A DNA stretch of 8,934 nucleotides from Thomasclavelia sp. (GTDB taxonomy: Bacteria > Bacillota_I > Bacilli_A > Erysipelotrichales > Erysipelotrichaceae). A program made the position numbers and the translations under genes. Of this stretch, positions 1 to 7,124 are shown piece by piece. The stretch's first letter is position 1. Each line of letters begins with the position of its first letter. The DNA lies in the NCBI GenBank assembly GCA_020024765.1, contig JAHHTG010000048.1:1-8934 (forward strand), read 5' to 3'. The notes under the pieces are model-generated. The model saw only the letters and a program-made list of their open reading frames with translations, did not search any database and was not told the origin of the DNA.

Positions 1-5
1 CGCAT

Positions 6-46
6 AAAAAATACCCTCCTTACTGGTTTGTCCAGTAAAGAGGGTA
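6..46 (-). terminator. Rho-independent terminator of the ygbA-ABC-ABC-ybaN operon
   Basis: Positions 12-26 pair with 32-46: a 15-position stem with a single C/A mismatch (19/39) and a 5-nt loop. Read on the minus strand the stem is followed by a run of six T (complement of 6-11). It lies about 40 bp past the ybaN stop codon and is the natural end of the leftward operon. Confidence 0.88.
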
Positions 47-88
47 CATATCAAAATCCAAAGGTTTTTTAAATTTGTGTACATTTAA

Positions 89-463
89 TTACTCAACAAT
101 GGTTTTAATCCCAAAGCTAAAGTAGATAAGATGAACAAACCATACAATTGTCAAGATTACACGTCCTATAATTGTATTTTTCATGCAGATAAATCCAATC
201 AACATCAATAAACTAATCGAACCTAAAGCCACGATTTTAGCCTTTAAAGTCATGGATTTAGTTTGAACAAATGTCGCTAAATGTTTCTGATAAAGATCGG
301 TGTTTAGAAACCAATCATGGAGTTTCTTCGAACTATTCGCATAGAAGAACACTGTAGCCAAATAGAATGGCACTGTTGGCAAAATTGGTAACATAATTCC
401 GATTGTTCCAAGCATCAAACAAATCGAACCTAAGACAATAAATATTATACGTTTTGTCTGCAT
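89..463 (-). CDS. ybaN: YbaN family (DUF454) small inner-membrane protein
   Basis: A 124-residue protein of the DUF454/YbaN family, whose biochemical function is not established. The family hallmark is visible as G-x-x-G followed by LPILPTVPF (residues 25-33), then the S-x-x-LHDW block (about 44-51). Hydrophobic stretches at about 6-27, 30-43, 74-93 and 97-118 suggest two short hairpins in the membrane with a basic, soluble middle. The ATG has a strong AGGAGG 6 nt upstream, and the length is normal for the family. It starts 8 bp after the stop of the preceding ABC transporter gene, so it is probably co-transcribed and translationally coupled, and it is the last gene before the terminator at 6-46. 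The link to the two ABC half-transporters suggests an accessory role in the same transport or envelope process, but this is inference from position only. Confidence 0.88.
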   Translation of the reverse strand: MQTKRIIFIVLGSICLMLGTIGIMLPILPTVPFYLATVFFYANSSKKLHDWFLNTDLYQKHLATFVQTKSMTLKAKIVALGSISLLMLIGFICMKNTIIGRVILTIVWFVHLIYFSFGIKTIVE

Positions 464-471
464 AGATCCTC

Positions 472-2166
472 CTATGATAAACGACCATTGTCCATTTCAT
501 AGACTTGATCAGCAATATTCATGGTTGAATTACGATGTGATACCAAGACAACTGTTTTTTTATCACTAGCTTCCTTTAATGATTTTAAGATAATACCTTC
601 ATTTAAGGCGTCTAAATTACTCGTAGGTTCATCCATTAAAATTAATGGCGCATCGTGTAAAAATGCTCTCGCAATCCCAATTCTTTGTTTCTCACCACCA
701 GATAATGTATCCCCTAGTTCACCAATTTGAGTTTCATAACCATTAGGTAAAGATACAATAAAATCATGAATCGAAGCCTTTTTAGCCGCCTCTTCAATCT
801 CAGATTGTGTCGCATCTAATTTACCAATACGAATATTATTTGCAATAGTATCGGCAAATAGATGAGTTTCTTGAGTTACATAACTTTCAAGATTCCTTAA
901 ATCACTTGTTGGAAATTCTCTTAAGTCAGTATCATTAATTTTAATCGAACCATCTTGTACACCAAAGAAACGCATTAATAACTTCAATAAAGTTGATTTA
1001 CCAGAACCAGAAGCTCCATGAATGCCGATAATTTGACCCTTAGAAATTTCCAACGAATAATCTTTGAGAATCATTTCATCATCATATTTAAATGATACAT
1101 TTGCAACTTTAGCACCCTCAAATTCATTAATATTCTTTGAACCAGGAATTTCCTTAACCATCGGTTCCTCTTCAAGCAACGAAAGAACTCTTTCGCCACT
1201 TGCTAGAGTTTGATTTAAATTATTAGATAAATTCGCCAAAGCAATGACCGGTCCAAAAGAACTAATTAAGGCAACTGTGCAGATTAAAACAGATTCAAAG
1301 CCCACACTGCCCCTTAGGTATAGACAAATCATCATAACTAGCATCAAAGTTCCACTCATCAAAACTGCTAAATTGGTTAAAACTTTTTGATTACCTTCCG
1401 AGCGATTTAAATATTTTTGTAACGTTGCAAGGTGGTCAGATTTATCTTCCATCTCTTTTAATCTTTCAGCGCCTTGGTTGTATTGAATGGTTTCGTCAAG
1501 CCCTCTTAAAGAATCTAATACAAAACTATTTAAATCACCAAATTCGTTTCGAAAATTCAAACCATTATTAGCACCTTTTCGGCCATTCCACAATGGAACA
1601 ATAGCACCAACAATTATGTATGCAACTAATGCCAAAACGGCAGCATGAATACTATAATGCCCGATATAACAAATCATTACGATGCAAGTTAAGATAGCAA
1701 TCATAATTGGTGAAATAGTATGAGCATAGAAAACTTCAAGTAATTCAATATCTGTTGTGATTAAAGAGACTAAATTTCCCTTATCTTGGCCTTCTAGTTT
1801 CGCCGGACTTAAACGTCTTAAAGCCACAAAGACTTTATGACGAATAATCGCTAATAATTTAAAGGCAATAAAATGATTACAGTATTGCTCGATATAGTGT
1901 AAGAAACCACGCGCAATTGCAATGATAACCATAATAATCATTAAAGTCTTAACATTTAAAAATGGTGTAAACGCAAAGGTATAACCTTGAGTATTTAAAA
2001 TTGCTAAAACAACATTAACCGCGATAATACTAATAAAGATAGCACATAGATAACCTAAAGTACCTAAGATAATGGCAGCAATCATAACTAAGATCAGAGG
2101 TTTAACTAAGACAATGAGTTGAGTCATGATTTTAAGACCGCTGCGACGATTTTGTATATTAGACAT
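472..2166 (-). CDS. CydC-like ABC transporter, fused permease and ATP-binding half-transporter
   Basis: A 564-residue type IV ABC half-exporter. The N-terminal part (about 18-312) holds roughly six membrane segments. The C-terminal nucleotide-binding domain has a complete motif set: Walker A GASGSGKST (384-392), Q-loop Gln432, signature LSGGE (488-492), Walker B LILMDEPT (508-515, with Asp512 and Glu513), D-loop SNLDA and switch His544. Length and pairing with a second half-transporter fit the CydDC heterodimer, which in E. coli exports cysteine/glutathione and has also been linked to heme transport; the substrate here is unknown. The ATG overlaps the stop of the upstream partner by one base (TAATG), and an AAAGGAGG lies 7 nt upstream, which favours this start over the internal Met14. 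General ABC multidrug-type export remains possible. The family call is firm; the CydC assignment is moderate. Confidence 0.85.
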   Translation of the reverse strand: MSNIQNRRSGLKIMTQLIVLVKPLILVMIAAIILGTLGYLCAIFISIIAVNVVLAILNTQGYTFAFTPFLNVKTLMIIMVIIAIARGFLHYIEQYCNHFIAFKLLAIIRHKVFVALRRLSPAKLEGQDKGNLVSLITTDIELLEVFYAHTISPIMIAILTCIVMICYIGHYSIHAAVLALVAYIIVGAIVPLWNGRKGANNGLNFRNEFGDLNSFVLDSLRGLDETIQYNQGAERLKEMEDKSDHLATLQKYLNRSEGNQKVLTNLAVLMSGTLMLVMMICLYLRGSVGFESVLICTVALISSFGPVIALANLSNNLNQTLASGERVLSLLEEEPMVKEIPGSKNINEFEGAKVANVSFKYDDEMILKDYSLEISKGQIIGIHGASGSGKSTLLKLLMRFFGVQDGSIKINDTDLREFPTSDLRNLESYVTQETHLFADTIANNIRIGKLDATQSEIEEAAKKASIHDFIVSLPNGYETQIGELGDTLSGGEKQRIGIARAFLHDAPLILMDEPTSNLDALNEGIILKSLKEASDKKTVVLVSHRNSTMNIADQVYEMDNGRLS

Positions 2167-3899
2167 TAGTTAGCCTCCTTTCCATAATTTTCTAATTGTG
2201 CTTGTTGAGTAAATAGTCGACAATAAGCTTTTTGATTGGCCATTAATTGTTCATGGGTACCGCTTTCAATAATTTGACCATGATTCAAGAAATAGATACA
2301 ATCACTATTTACAACATTCATAAGACGATGTGAAATCAAAATAATAGTCTTTGTTTTCGCTAATTCGTGAATAACGTCCATAATCATCGTTTCACTTTCA
2401 ATATCAATATTACTTGTAGCTTCGTCAAAAATATAAATTGGTGCATCAACCATCATTGCCCTCGCAATTGCTAAACGTTGTTGCTGACCACCGGATAAAT
2501 TACTTGCCTTTTCTAACAATTCTGTATCAAGACCCTTTTGGTTAGCTAAAAAGTTGTATAAATTAACTTGTTTTAAAACTTCGATCATCTTTTCTTCAGT
2601 GGCTTTAGGATTAGCCATTAACAAGTTCTCGCGTACCGTACCTTTAAATAGATAACTATTATGACGAACTAAGACGATATTTTTTAGAAGATTAGTTTCA
2701 TCAATTTCTTGAATTGGTAAATCGCCAATGATGATTTCACCTTTTTGGCTACGTATTTTACCAACTAATAAATTGACAATAGTACTCTTACCACAACCTG
2801 ATTCGCCAACTAGCGAGATAAATTGACCATTCTTAACTTCAAGATTAATGTCTTTTAAGATTGGTTGATCTGGATTATAAGCAAACGATAAGTTCTTAAC
2901 TTCGATATTCGGAGTTTTTGCTGCGATTAATTTTGTACCATGCACTGGTTCTTCTAAATCTAAAATCGCAAAGATTTTATCACTTGCTGCCATTCCATTC
3001 ATTGCAATATGGAAAAATGAACCTAATAAACGTAACGGAATAAAGAAATCAGCGGCCAAAAGAATAATTCTTAAAACATTAACTAAACTTAATGCTCCAG
3101 CTTGGTACTCATTTAAAGCAACCAAAATACCAATCGCCGCTCCACCATAAGCCACAATATCCATGACACTAATGGAATTTAATTGCATCGTTAAAACTTT
3201 CATTGTAATTTTACGGAAATGTTCAGATTCTTGATCCATCGATTTTGTCTTTGCTTCATCAGCTTGATAAATCTTTAAAGTTGTTAGACCCTGAAGATTT
3301 TCTAAGAATGAATCACCAAGTCCAGTATAAATTGACCAATATTTATTTAATAAACGCTTAGCAATCTTTTGTACTGCAACAATAGACATTGGAATCAAGG
3401 GCACACAAATTAATAAAACTAAGCTTGTCTTTAATGAAATTGGTGCAAATACTCCAAAGAGAATCAAAGGTGCGATTAAACTATAGAAAAATTGTGGCAA
3501 GTATTTACCAAAATAAACTTCCAGTTGTTCGACACCTTCAGTACTCATTTGAACAACTTCAGATGTAGCGACGTGTTCATGATATGAAACGCCTAATCGT
3601 AGCATCTTTTCATAGATGTTCTTACGGAGGATCTTCTTCACATCAACACTTGCATTATACGTTGCATTAGAGGCACCTTTTTCAGCAAATGCACGCAAAA
3701 TAAAACAGCACACAAAGATAGCCGTAGCATGATATAAATCTTCTATAACGAAAGATTTCAGGGCAATCTTGCCAAGTAAATCTGTCAAAACAAAAACATT
3801 GACAATTTGCGAGATTAAACCGACAATTTGCCAAAAAATATTGTAGATGACATATTTCTTGGCATGAGCCAATAAACCAATTAAACGTTTCTTAATCAT
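2166..3899 (-). CDS. CydD-like ABC transporter, fused permease and ATP-binding half-transporter
   Basis: A 577-residue half-exporter, predicted partner of the ABC protein encoded immediately downstream. The membrane domain spans about 18-300, including the CydD-type coupling stretch GLTTLKIYQAD (204-214). The nucleotide-binding domain shows Walker A GESGCGKST (365-373), signature NLSGGQQQR (467-475), Walker B IYIFDEATS (488-496, Asp492 and Glu493) and switch His524. At the Q-loop, where Gln normally follows the V-x pair, the sequence reads VRHNSYLF, so residue 413 is His (codon CAT). All other catalytic motifs are intact. The gene overlaps the end of the YgbA-family gene by 8 bp and the start of the next ABC gene by 1 bp, so the three are one translational unit. 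A modest AAGAGGA precedes the ATG. The substrate cannot be read from sequence; thiol, heme or peptide export are candidates. No cydAB oxidase genes are in the window. Confidence 0.85.
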   Translation of the reverse strand: MIKKRLIGLLAHAKKYVIYNIFWQIVGLISQIVNVFVLTDLLGKIALKSFVIEDLYHATAIFVCCFILRAFAEKGASNATYNASVDVKKILRKNIYEKMLRLGVSYHEHVATSEVVQMSTEGVEQLEVYFGKYLPQFFYSLIAPLILFGVFAPISLKTSLVLLICVPLIPMSIVAVQKIAKRLLNKYWSIYTGLGDSFLENLQGLTTLKIYQADEAKTKSMDQESEHFRKITMKVLTMQLNSISVMDIVAYGGAAIGILVALNEYQAGALSLVNVLRIILLAADFFIPLRLLGSFFHIAMNGMAASDKIFAILDLEEPVHGTKLIAAKTPNIEVKNLSFAYNPDQPILKDINLEVKNGQFISLVGESGCGKSTIVNLLVGKIRSQKGEIIIGDLPIQEIDETNLLKNIVLVRHNSYLFKGTVRENLLMANPKATEEKMIEVLKQVNLYNFLANQKGLDTELLEKASNLSGGQQQRLAIARAMMVDAPIYIFDEATSNIDIESETMIMDVIHELAKTKTIILISHRLMNVVNSDCIYFLNHGQIIESGTHEQLMANQKAYCRLFTQQAQLENYGKEAN

Positions 3900-4242
3900 T
3901 TTTCATTTTCCTCTTTTCACGTACACTGCAAACGACGTGCCAGATTGCTAGAACTGGGTGAACAAAGATCATCCTTGGTCCAGAATAACGCATGACAGTT
4001 TTGATTTTTGCCCTCATCTCTGGCTTGTAACAATGGACTTTGCAATTATTACAGAACGTCTTTGTTTCCATGAATGGACACTTTTCACTGCGCATCTTAG
4101 CATATTCTGCAAGTTCGTAACATTCTTCACACATTCCATCATGAATTCTTAATTCTTGATTATGATTGTGTTTACAATACAAACGTACCATTTCTTCAAC
4201 AACATATTGTTCACGCGCACGTTTCGCGGCGATATCTTTCAT
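3892..4242 (-). CDS. ygbA: YgbA-family protein (nitrous-oxide-stimulated promoter family, PF11756), cysteine-rich
   Basis: A 116-residue soluble protein matching the YgbA_NO family. Recognisable blocks are YCKHNH (22-27), C38-x-x-C41 followed by ELAEYAKMR, CPFMETK (55-61), C64-x-x-C67 then HCYKP (70-74), and the hallmark VMRYSGPRM (83-91) followed by a His-Pro pair (95-96). The eight cysteines (23, 38, 41, 55, 64, 67, 71, 105) and several histidines look suited to binding zinc or another metal; this is inference. In E. coli, ygbA is induced by nitric oxide through NsrR; the molecular role is not known to me. The ATG has a GGGAG 7 nt upstream. It is the first gene of the leftward operon, and its last codons overlap the start of the CydD-like gene. 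The context suggests a redox, NO or heme stress operon. Confidence 0.87.
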   Translation of the reverse strand: MKDIAAKRAREQYVVEEMVRLYCKHNHNQELRIHDGMCEECYELAEYAKMRSEKCPFMETKTFCNNCKVHCYKPEMRAKIKTVMRYSGPRMIFVHPVLAIWHVVCSVREKRKMKND

Positions 4243-4314
4243 AACTTTACTCCCTGATTAGGATTTCCTAACTTTCTTTTAAAAATATCTTACATAAAGG
4301 CAAGATTTTCTTTA

Positions 4315-4343
4315 AGTATAACGATAATCAGCCTTCTAAACAA
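4315..4343 (-). promoter_or_regulatory. Candidate promoter of the ygbA operon
   Basis: On the minus strand TTGTTT (4343-4338) and TATACT (4320-4315) are separated by exactly 17 bp. The -10 matches 5 of 6 consensus positions and the -35 is weak, as for a regulated promoter. It would give a leader of roughly 65 nt before the ygbA ATG. It is the best sigma-A-like pair I found in the divergent intergenic region. Confidence 0.42.
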
Positions 4344-4362
4344 CGAAAATCGTATGCAAGGA

Positions 4363-4391
4363 TGGTCAAAACTTTTAAATATTGATATGAT
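4363..4391 (+). promoter_or_regulatory. Candidate promoter of the NSS transporter gene
   Basis: TGGTCA (4363-4368) and TATGAT (4386-4391) lie 17 bp apart on the plus strand, about 30 bp before the transporter ATG. The -10 matches 5 of 6 consensus bases and the -35 four of 6. The surroundings are very AT-rich, so a chance match is possible. Confidence 0.35.
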
Positions 4392-4421
4392 ATAAACATA
4401 ATATTTTGTGAGGGAATCATT

Positions 4422-5825
4422 ATGCATAATAAAGAGAAAAGTAATTTTTCAGGTTCATTAGGATTTGTGTTAGCCGCTGCTGGAAGTGCGGTCGGAGTTG
4501 GAAATATCTGGCGTTTTCCATATTTAGTAGCTCGTGATGGTGGAGGACTTTTCATTCTCATCTACCTTATCCTTGTCTTTACTTTTGGTTTTACCCTTTT
4601 GACAACAGATATTGCGCTTGGACGTAAAACTGGTAAGAATGCTTGGGAAGCATTCGCATCAATCAATCCTAAATGGAGTTTCTTAGGAAAACTAACTTTC
4701 TTAGTGCCTACAATCATCATGACCTATTATTCAGTTATAGGCGGTTGGATTTTAAAATACGGAGCTTTATATCTATCAAATCAAGGCCTTTTAGCCGCCA
4801 ATGATAATTACTTTATAAACTTTATTCAAAGCCAATATAGTCCAATTATCTTTATGATGATTTTCTTAGCTTTAACGGCTTTAATCGTCTATGCTGGAGT
4901 TGAAAAAGGAATTGAAAAATTCTCAAAATTTATCATGCCTGGTCTTTTAATCATCATTATTGGAATCGCTATTTATTCTTTAACTTTAAGTCACACAGAT
5001 ATTAACGGCATTACAAGAACAGGTCTTCAAGGTCTTGAGGTTTATTTAATCCCAAACTTTGAAGGGTTAACTTTTCAAAGATTTCTCGGTATCTTAATTG
5101 ATGCGATGAGCCAATTATTCTTCTCATTAAGTGTTTCAATGGGAATTATGATTACTTACGGATCTTATGTAAAGAAAGATGTTGATTTAAATTAAGGAAT
5201 TGCACAAATTCAGTTCTTTGATACAGGAGTGGCTTTATTAGCTGGTGTCATGATTATTCCGGCTGTTTATGTCTTTAGTGGTATTGAAGGAATGGCCGAA
5301 GGACCTAGCTTAATGTTTATGTCTTTACCAAAAGTCTTTGCCTCAATGGGACCAATTGGCAATGTTATTGGAGCAGCTTTCTTTGTGATGGTCTTCTTCG
5401 CAGCTTTAACATCTTGCGTTTCTATTATGGAAACGCTTGTCGCTAATGGCATGCAAATTATTAAGAAAGAAAGACATCACGTTAGTATTATTGTCACAAT
5501 ATTTGCTGTAATTACATCAACAATTATATGCCTAGGTTACAATCAATTATATTTTGAAATCACATTGCCAACTGGTATGACTGGTCAATTACTCGATGTT
5601 GTTGATTACATCAGCAATAGTTGTTTAATGCCGATTATTTCATTATTAACATGCATTTTTGTTGAATATATCATTACACCGAACTGGATTGAAGAAGAAA
5701 TGACATTAACTGGATCAGCATTCAAACGAAAACGCCTATATAGTTTCATGGTTAAATATATCATTCCGGTTGTCATGATTATCATTTTCTTGCAATCGTC
5801 AGGTTTATTAAAACTCTTTAAATAG
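4422..5825 (+). pseudogene. Sodium-dependent amino acid symporter (NSS/SNF family), interrupted by an in-frame TAA
   Basis: Full-length gene of the neurotransmitter:sodium symporter family: 467 codon positions before the terminal TAG, one of which (codon 258, TAA at 5193-5195) is a stop. The N-terminal signature GSAVGVGNIWRFP (21-33) and GGG (40-42) mark TM1-TM2, as in LeuT, and TM6 ends at ITYGSYVKKD (244-253). After the stop the same frame continues without gap through QIQFFDTG, TM7 and the TM8 block FFAALTS (325-331), which carries Na2-site residues, to a normal hydrophobic C-terminus. Relatives usually have a sense codon after DLN, so a single substitution such as AAA to TAA would explain it. 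The truncated 257-residue product would have TM1-6 only and should not transport. The ATG has GAGGG 7 nt upstream. The gene faces away from the ygbA operon and has its own terminator. The downstream half looks uneroded, so the event is recent, or it is a sequence error. The amino acid substrate is unknown. Confidence 0.85.
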
Positions 5826-5827
5826 CC

Positions 5828-5869
5828 AAAAAGTCATTAAGTAATGCATGCTTAATGACTTTTTATTTT
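5828..5869 (+). terminator. Rho-independent terminator of the NSS transporter gene
   Basis: A perfect 14-bp stem (5828-5841 with 5851-5864) encloses a 9-nt loop, ends in five T and continues T-rich (ATTTT). It begins 3 bp after the transporter stop codon. Because its 5' arm begins with an A run, it could also stop transcription arriving from the right. Confidence 0.88.
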
Positions 5870-5933
5870 GTGAAATCTTCATAAAATTTATGTAATAAAA
5901 ATTTGTATTGTTTCCCTTTCATGCAACAAAGTT

Positions 5934-6039
5934 ATGGACTATTACATTCAAAAACATTGTTGTACCATGTGTTATCACTGGCATAATCGTTGCAGGCGTT
6001 GTTTACTTTGTAATGAAGAAAACAAATAAAAATAATTAA
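5934..6039 (+). pseudogene. Possible remnant of a small single-span membrane peptide
   Basis: The frame ending with TAA at 6037-6039 encodes a plausible membrane peptide: ...FKNIVVPCVITGIIV, then AGVVYFVMKKTNKNN, that is one hydrophobic span followed by a basic tail. This frame is open from 5899 but has no ATG before the span and no Shine-Dalgarno sequence. An ATG at 5934 (MDYYIQ...) is in another frame; removing one A from the A5 run at 5950-5954 would join it to the span and give a peptide of about 34 residues. Short proteins with an N-terminal NIV.P-type span and basic tail are common in Firmicutes, and some are type I toxins. A decayed gene, a frameshift in the read, or chance coding in AT-rich DNA are all possible. 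Confidence 0.25.
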
Positions 6040-6066
6040 TATTTAAATAAACATCAATATTTAAAT
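6038..6066 (+). repeat. Short direct repeat, two copies of AATATTTAAAT
   Basis: The 11-mer AATATTTAAAT occurs at 6038-6048 and again at 6056-6066, 18 bp apart centre to centre, each containing the palindrome ATTTAAAT. It sits between the possible peptide remnant and the cysE terminator. In such AT-rich DNA this may be chance. Confidence 0.4.
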
Positions 6067-6071
6067 CAAAG

Positions 6072-6105
6072 AAAATTCCCTTCCAAAATAACGGAAGGGA
6101 ATTTT
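6072..6105 (-). terminator. Rho-independent terminator of cysE, possibly bidirectional
   Basis: A perfect 13-bp stem (6072-6084 with 6093-6105) has an 8-nt loop. It starts 5 bp past the cysE stop codon. On the minus strand the stem ends AATTTT and is followed by CTTTGATTT, a moderately T-rich tract. On the plus strand it ends in T5 followed by ATATTATTT, so it may also block read-through from the transporter side. Confidence 0.8.
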
Positions 6106-6109
6106 TATA

Positions 6110-7036
6110 TTATTTCGTTTTAATTTCATTAAACATTTCTTGATGGCATTGTTTACAACTAGATCTTTGTCTAAAATGCAATTCTTGATTCTTGACACTA
6201 ACAGTTGTACAAGGCTCAATTGATTTCGTAATAAAGACATTTGAACCAATAACTGAATTAGCACCAATGACTGTATCACCACCCAAAATCGAAGCACCAG
6301 CATAAATGACGACATTATCTTCAATGGTTGGATGACGTCTAACATTTTTAAGACTTTGACCACCACGTGTTGTAAGTGCTCCAAGTGTTACACCTTGATA
6401 AATCTTAACGTTTTCACCAATGACACAAGTTTCACCGATTACAATCCCTGTACCATGGTCAATAAAGAAATTCTTAGCGATTTTTGCGCCTGGATTAATA
6501 TCGATGCCCGTAATAGAATGAGCATGTTCGCTCATGATACGTGGAATAATCGGAACATTTAATTCATATAAAATATGAGCTAAACGATAAACTGTAATTG
6601 CATATAATCCTGGATAGCAGAAGATGATTTCTTCTACACTATAAGCAGCAGGATCACCATTGTAGAAAGCTTCTGCATCGCATGCTAACATTGCTCGTAT
6701 ATGTGGAATTTCCTTGAAAAACGCCAAACTATTTTGCATTGCAAGTTCTTCGGCATTTTTGACATTGATGCCACGATAAATGGTCTGAAGTTGTTGATTG
6801 AGATTATACATAACATCTTCAATCATCATGGATAAGCGATGGTGAGCGGTATAAATATGATATTGTTTATCGTGTGAAAAACCTGGATAAATGATTTTGA
6901 CTAATTTATCAATGATATCGATGATTACTTCTTTATCAACTTGTGACAAGATATCCATCTTATCAATGCTGCGTTCTTGGCGATAATCCTCAAGAATACT
7001 ATCGACGATATTTTCAATTTCTAATTCAATACTCAT
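6110..7036 (-). CDS. cysE: Serine O-acetyltransferase (long, EpsC/SATase type)
   Basis: Transfers acetyl from acetyl-CoA to L-serine, giving O-acetylserine for cysteine synthesis in the cytoplasm. The 308 residues comprise a helical N-terminal region (about 1-165) and a left-handed beta-helix of hexapeptide repeats (about 175-270). The catalytic block is clear: Asp179 in GIDINPGAKI and His194 in IDHGTG are 15 residues apart, exactly as Asp143 and His158 in E. coli CysE. His235 in RRHPTI corresponds to E. coli His193, and VTLGALTT (216-223) lies between. The tail is unusual: after the helix come Cys294 and Cys297 (SSCKQCHQEM), and the protein ends in Lys rather than the C-terminal Ile used by many relatives to dock into CysK. 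I chose the ATG at 7036-7034; a TTG two codons upstream is only 4 nt from AAGGAG, whereas this ATG is at 9 nt. Divergent from cysK. Confidence 0.93.
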   Translation of the reverse strand: MSIELEIENIVDSILEDYRQERSIDKMDILSQVDKEVIIDIIDKLVKIIYPGFSHDKQYHIYTAHHRLSMMIEDVMYNLNQQLQTIYRGINVKNAEELAMQNSLAFFKEIPHIRAMLACDAEAFYNGDPAAYSVEEIIFCYPGLYAITVYRLAHILYELNVPIIPRIMSEHAHSITGIDINPGAKIAKNFFIDHGTGIVIGETCVIGENVKIYQGVTLGALTTRGGQSLKNVRRHPTIEDNVVIYAGASILGGDTVIGANSVIGSNVFITKSIEPCTTVSVKNQELHFRQRSSCKQCHQEMFNEIKTK

Positions 7037-7045
7037 TAGCAAATG

Positions 7046-7051
7046 CTCCTT
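7046..7051 (-). promoter_or_regulatory. Ribosome binding site that fixes the cysE start
   Basis: AAGGAG on the minus strand, preceded by an A run, lies 9 nt before the ATG at 7036 and only 4 nt before the TTG at 7042. The spacing favours the ATG. Confidence 0.75.
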
Positions 7052-7066
7052 TTTTGACTTAGTAAA

Positions 7067-7094
7067 TTTATCACAACTATTTCAATCATGTCAA
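7067..7094 (-). promoter_or_regulatory. Promoter of cysE
   Basis: On the minus strand a consensus TTGACA (7094-7089) is followed after 16 bp by GATAAA (7072-7067), with a TG one base upstream of the -10 (TGTGATAAA, an extended -10). Transcription would begin near 7060, giving a leader of about 24 nt that just contains the ribosome binding site. The -35 abuts the cysK -35 on the other strand. Confidence 0.62.
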
Positions 7095-7100
7095 TTGACA
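7089..7100. promoter_or_regulatory. Perfect 12-bp palindrome TGTCAATTGACA formed by abutting -35 boxes
   Basis: The cysE and cysK -35 hexamers, both perfect TTGACA on opposite strands, lie back to back with no base between them and create this palindrome. Polymerases could hardly occupy both at once, and a dimeric repressor bound here would block both genes. Whether a regulator uses it is unknown. Confidence 0.8.
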
Positions 7101-7124
7101 CACATTTTAAGAAACGAATATAAT
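7095..7124 (+). promoter_or_regulatory. Consensus sigma-A promoter of cysK
   Basis: TTGACA (7095-7100) and TATAAT (7119-7124), both perfect, are separated by 18 bp. Transcription would start around 7131, leaving a leader of roughly 18 nt that contains only the AGAGG ribosome binding site (7136-7140). There is no room for a T-box or riboswitch, so any control must act on initiation. Confidence 0.85.

Noticed and set aside
4404..4421. Rex-like TTGTGA...TCA motif before the transporter start
   Set aside because: The second half-site and the 6-bp spacing of a Rex box are not matched, and the bases are explained by the ribosome binding site.
5193..5195. Stop codon recoding (alternative genetic code)
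   Set aside because: TAA ends other genes here normally (for example cysK, cysE and ygbA), so general reassignment is excluded.
5229..5825. Independent gene starting at GTG 5229 after the in-frame stop
   Set aside because: The only GGA-like bases touch the start codon, leaving no spacing, and the encoded part is the second half of an NSS symporter that would not fold as a unit.
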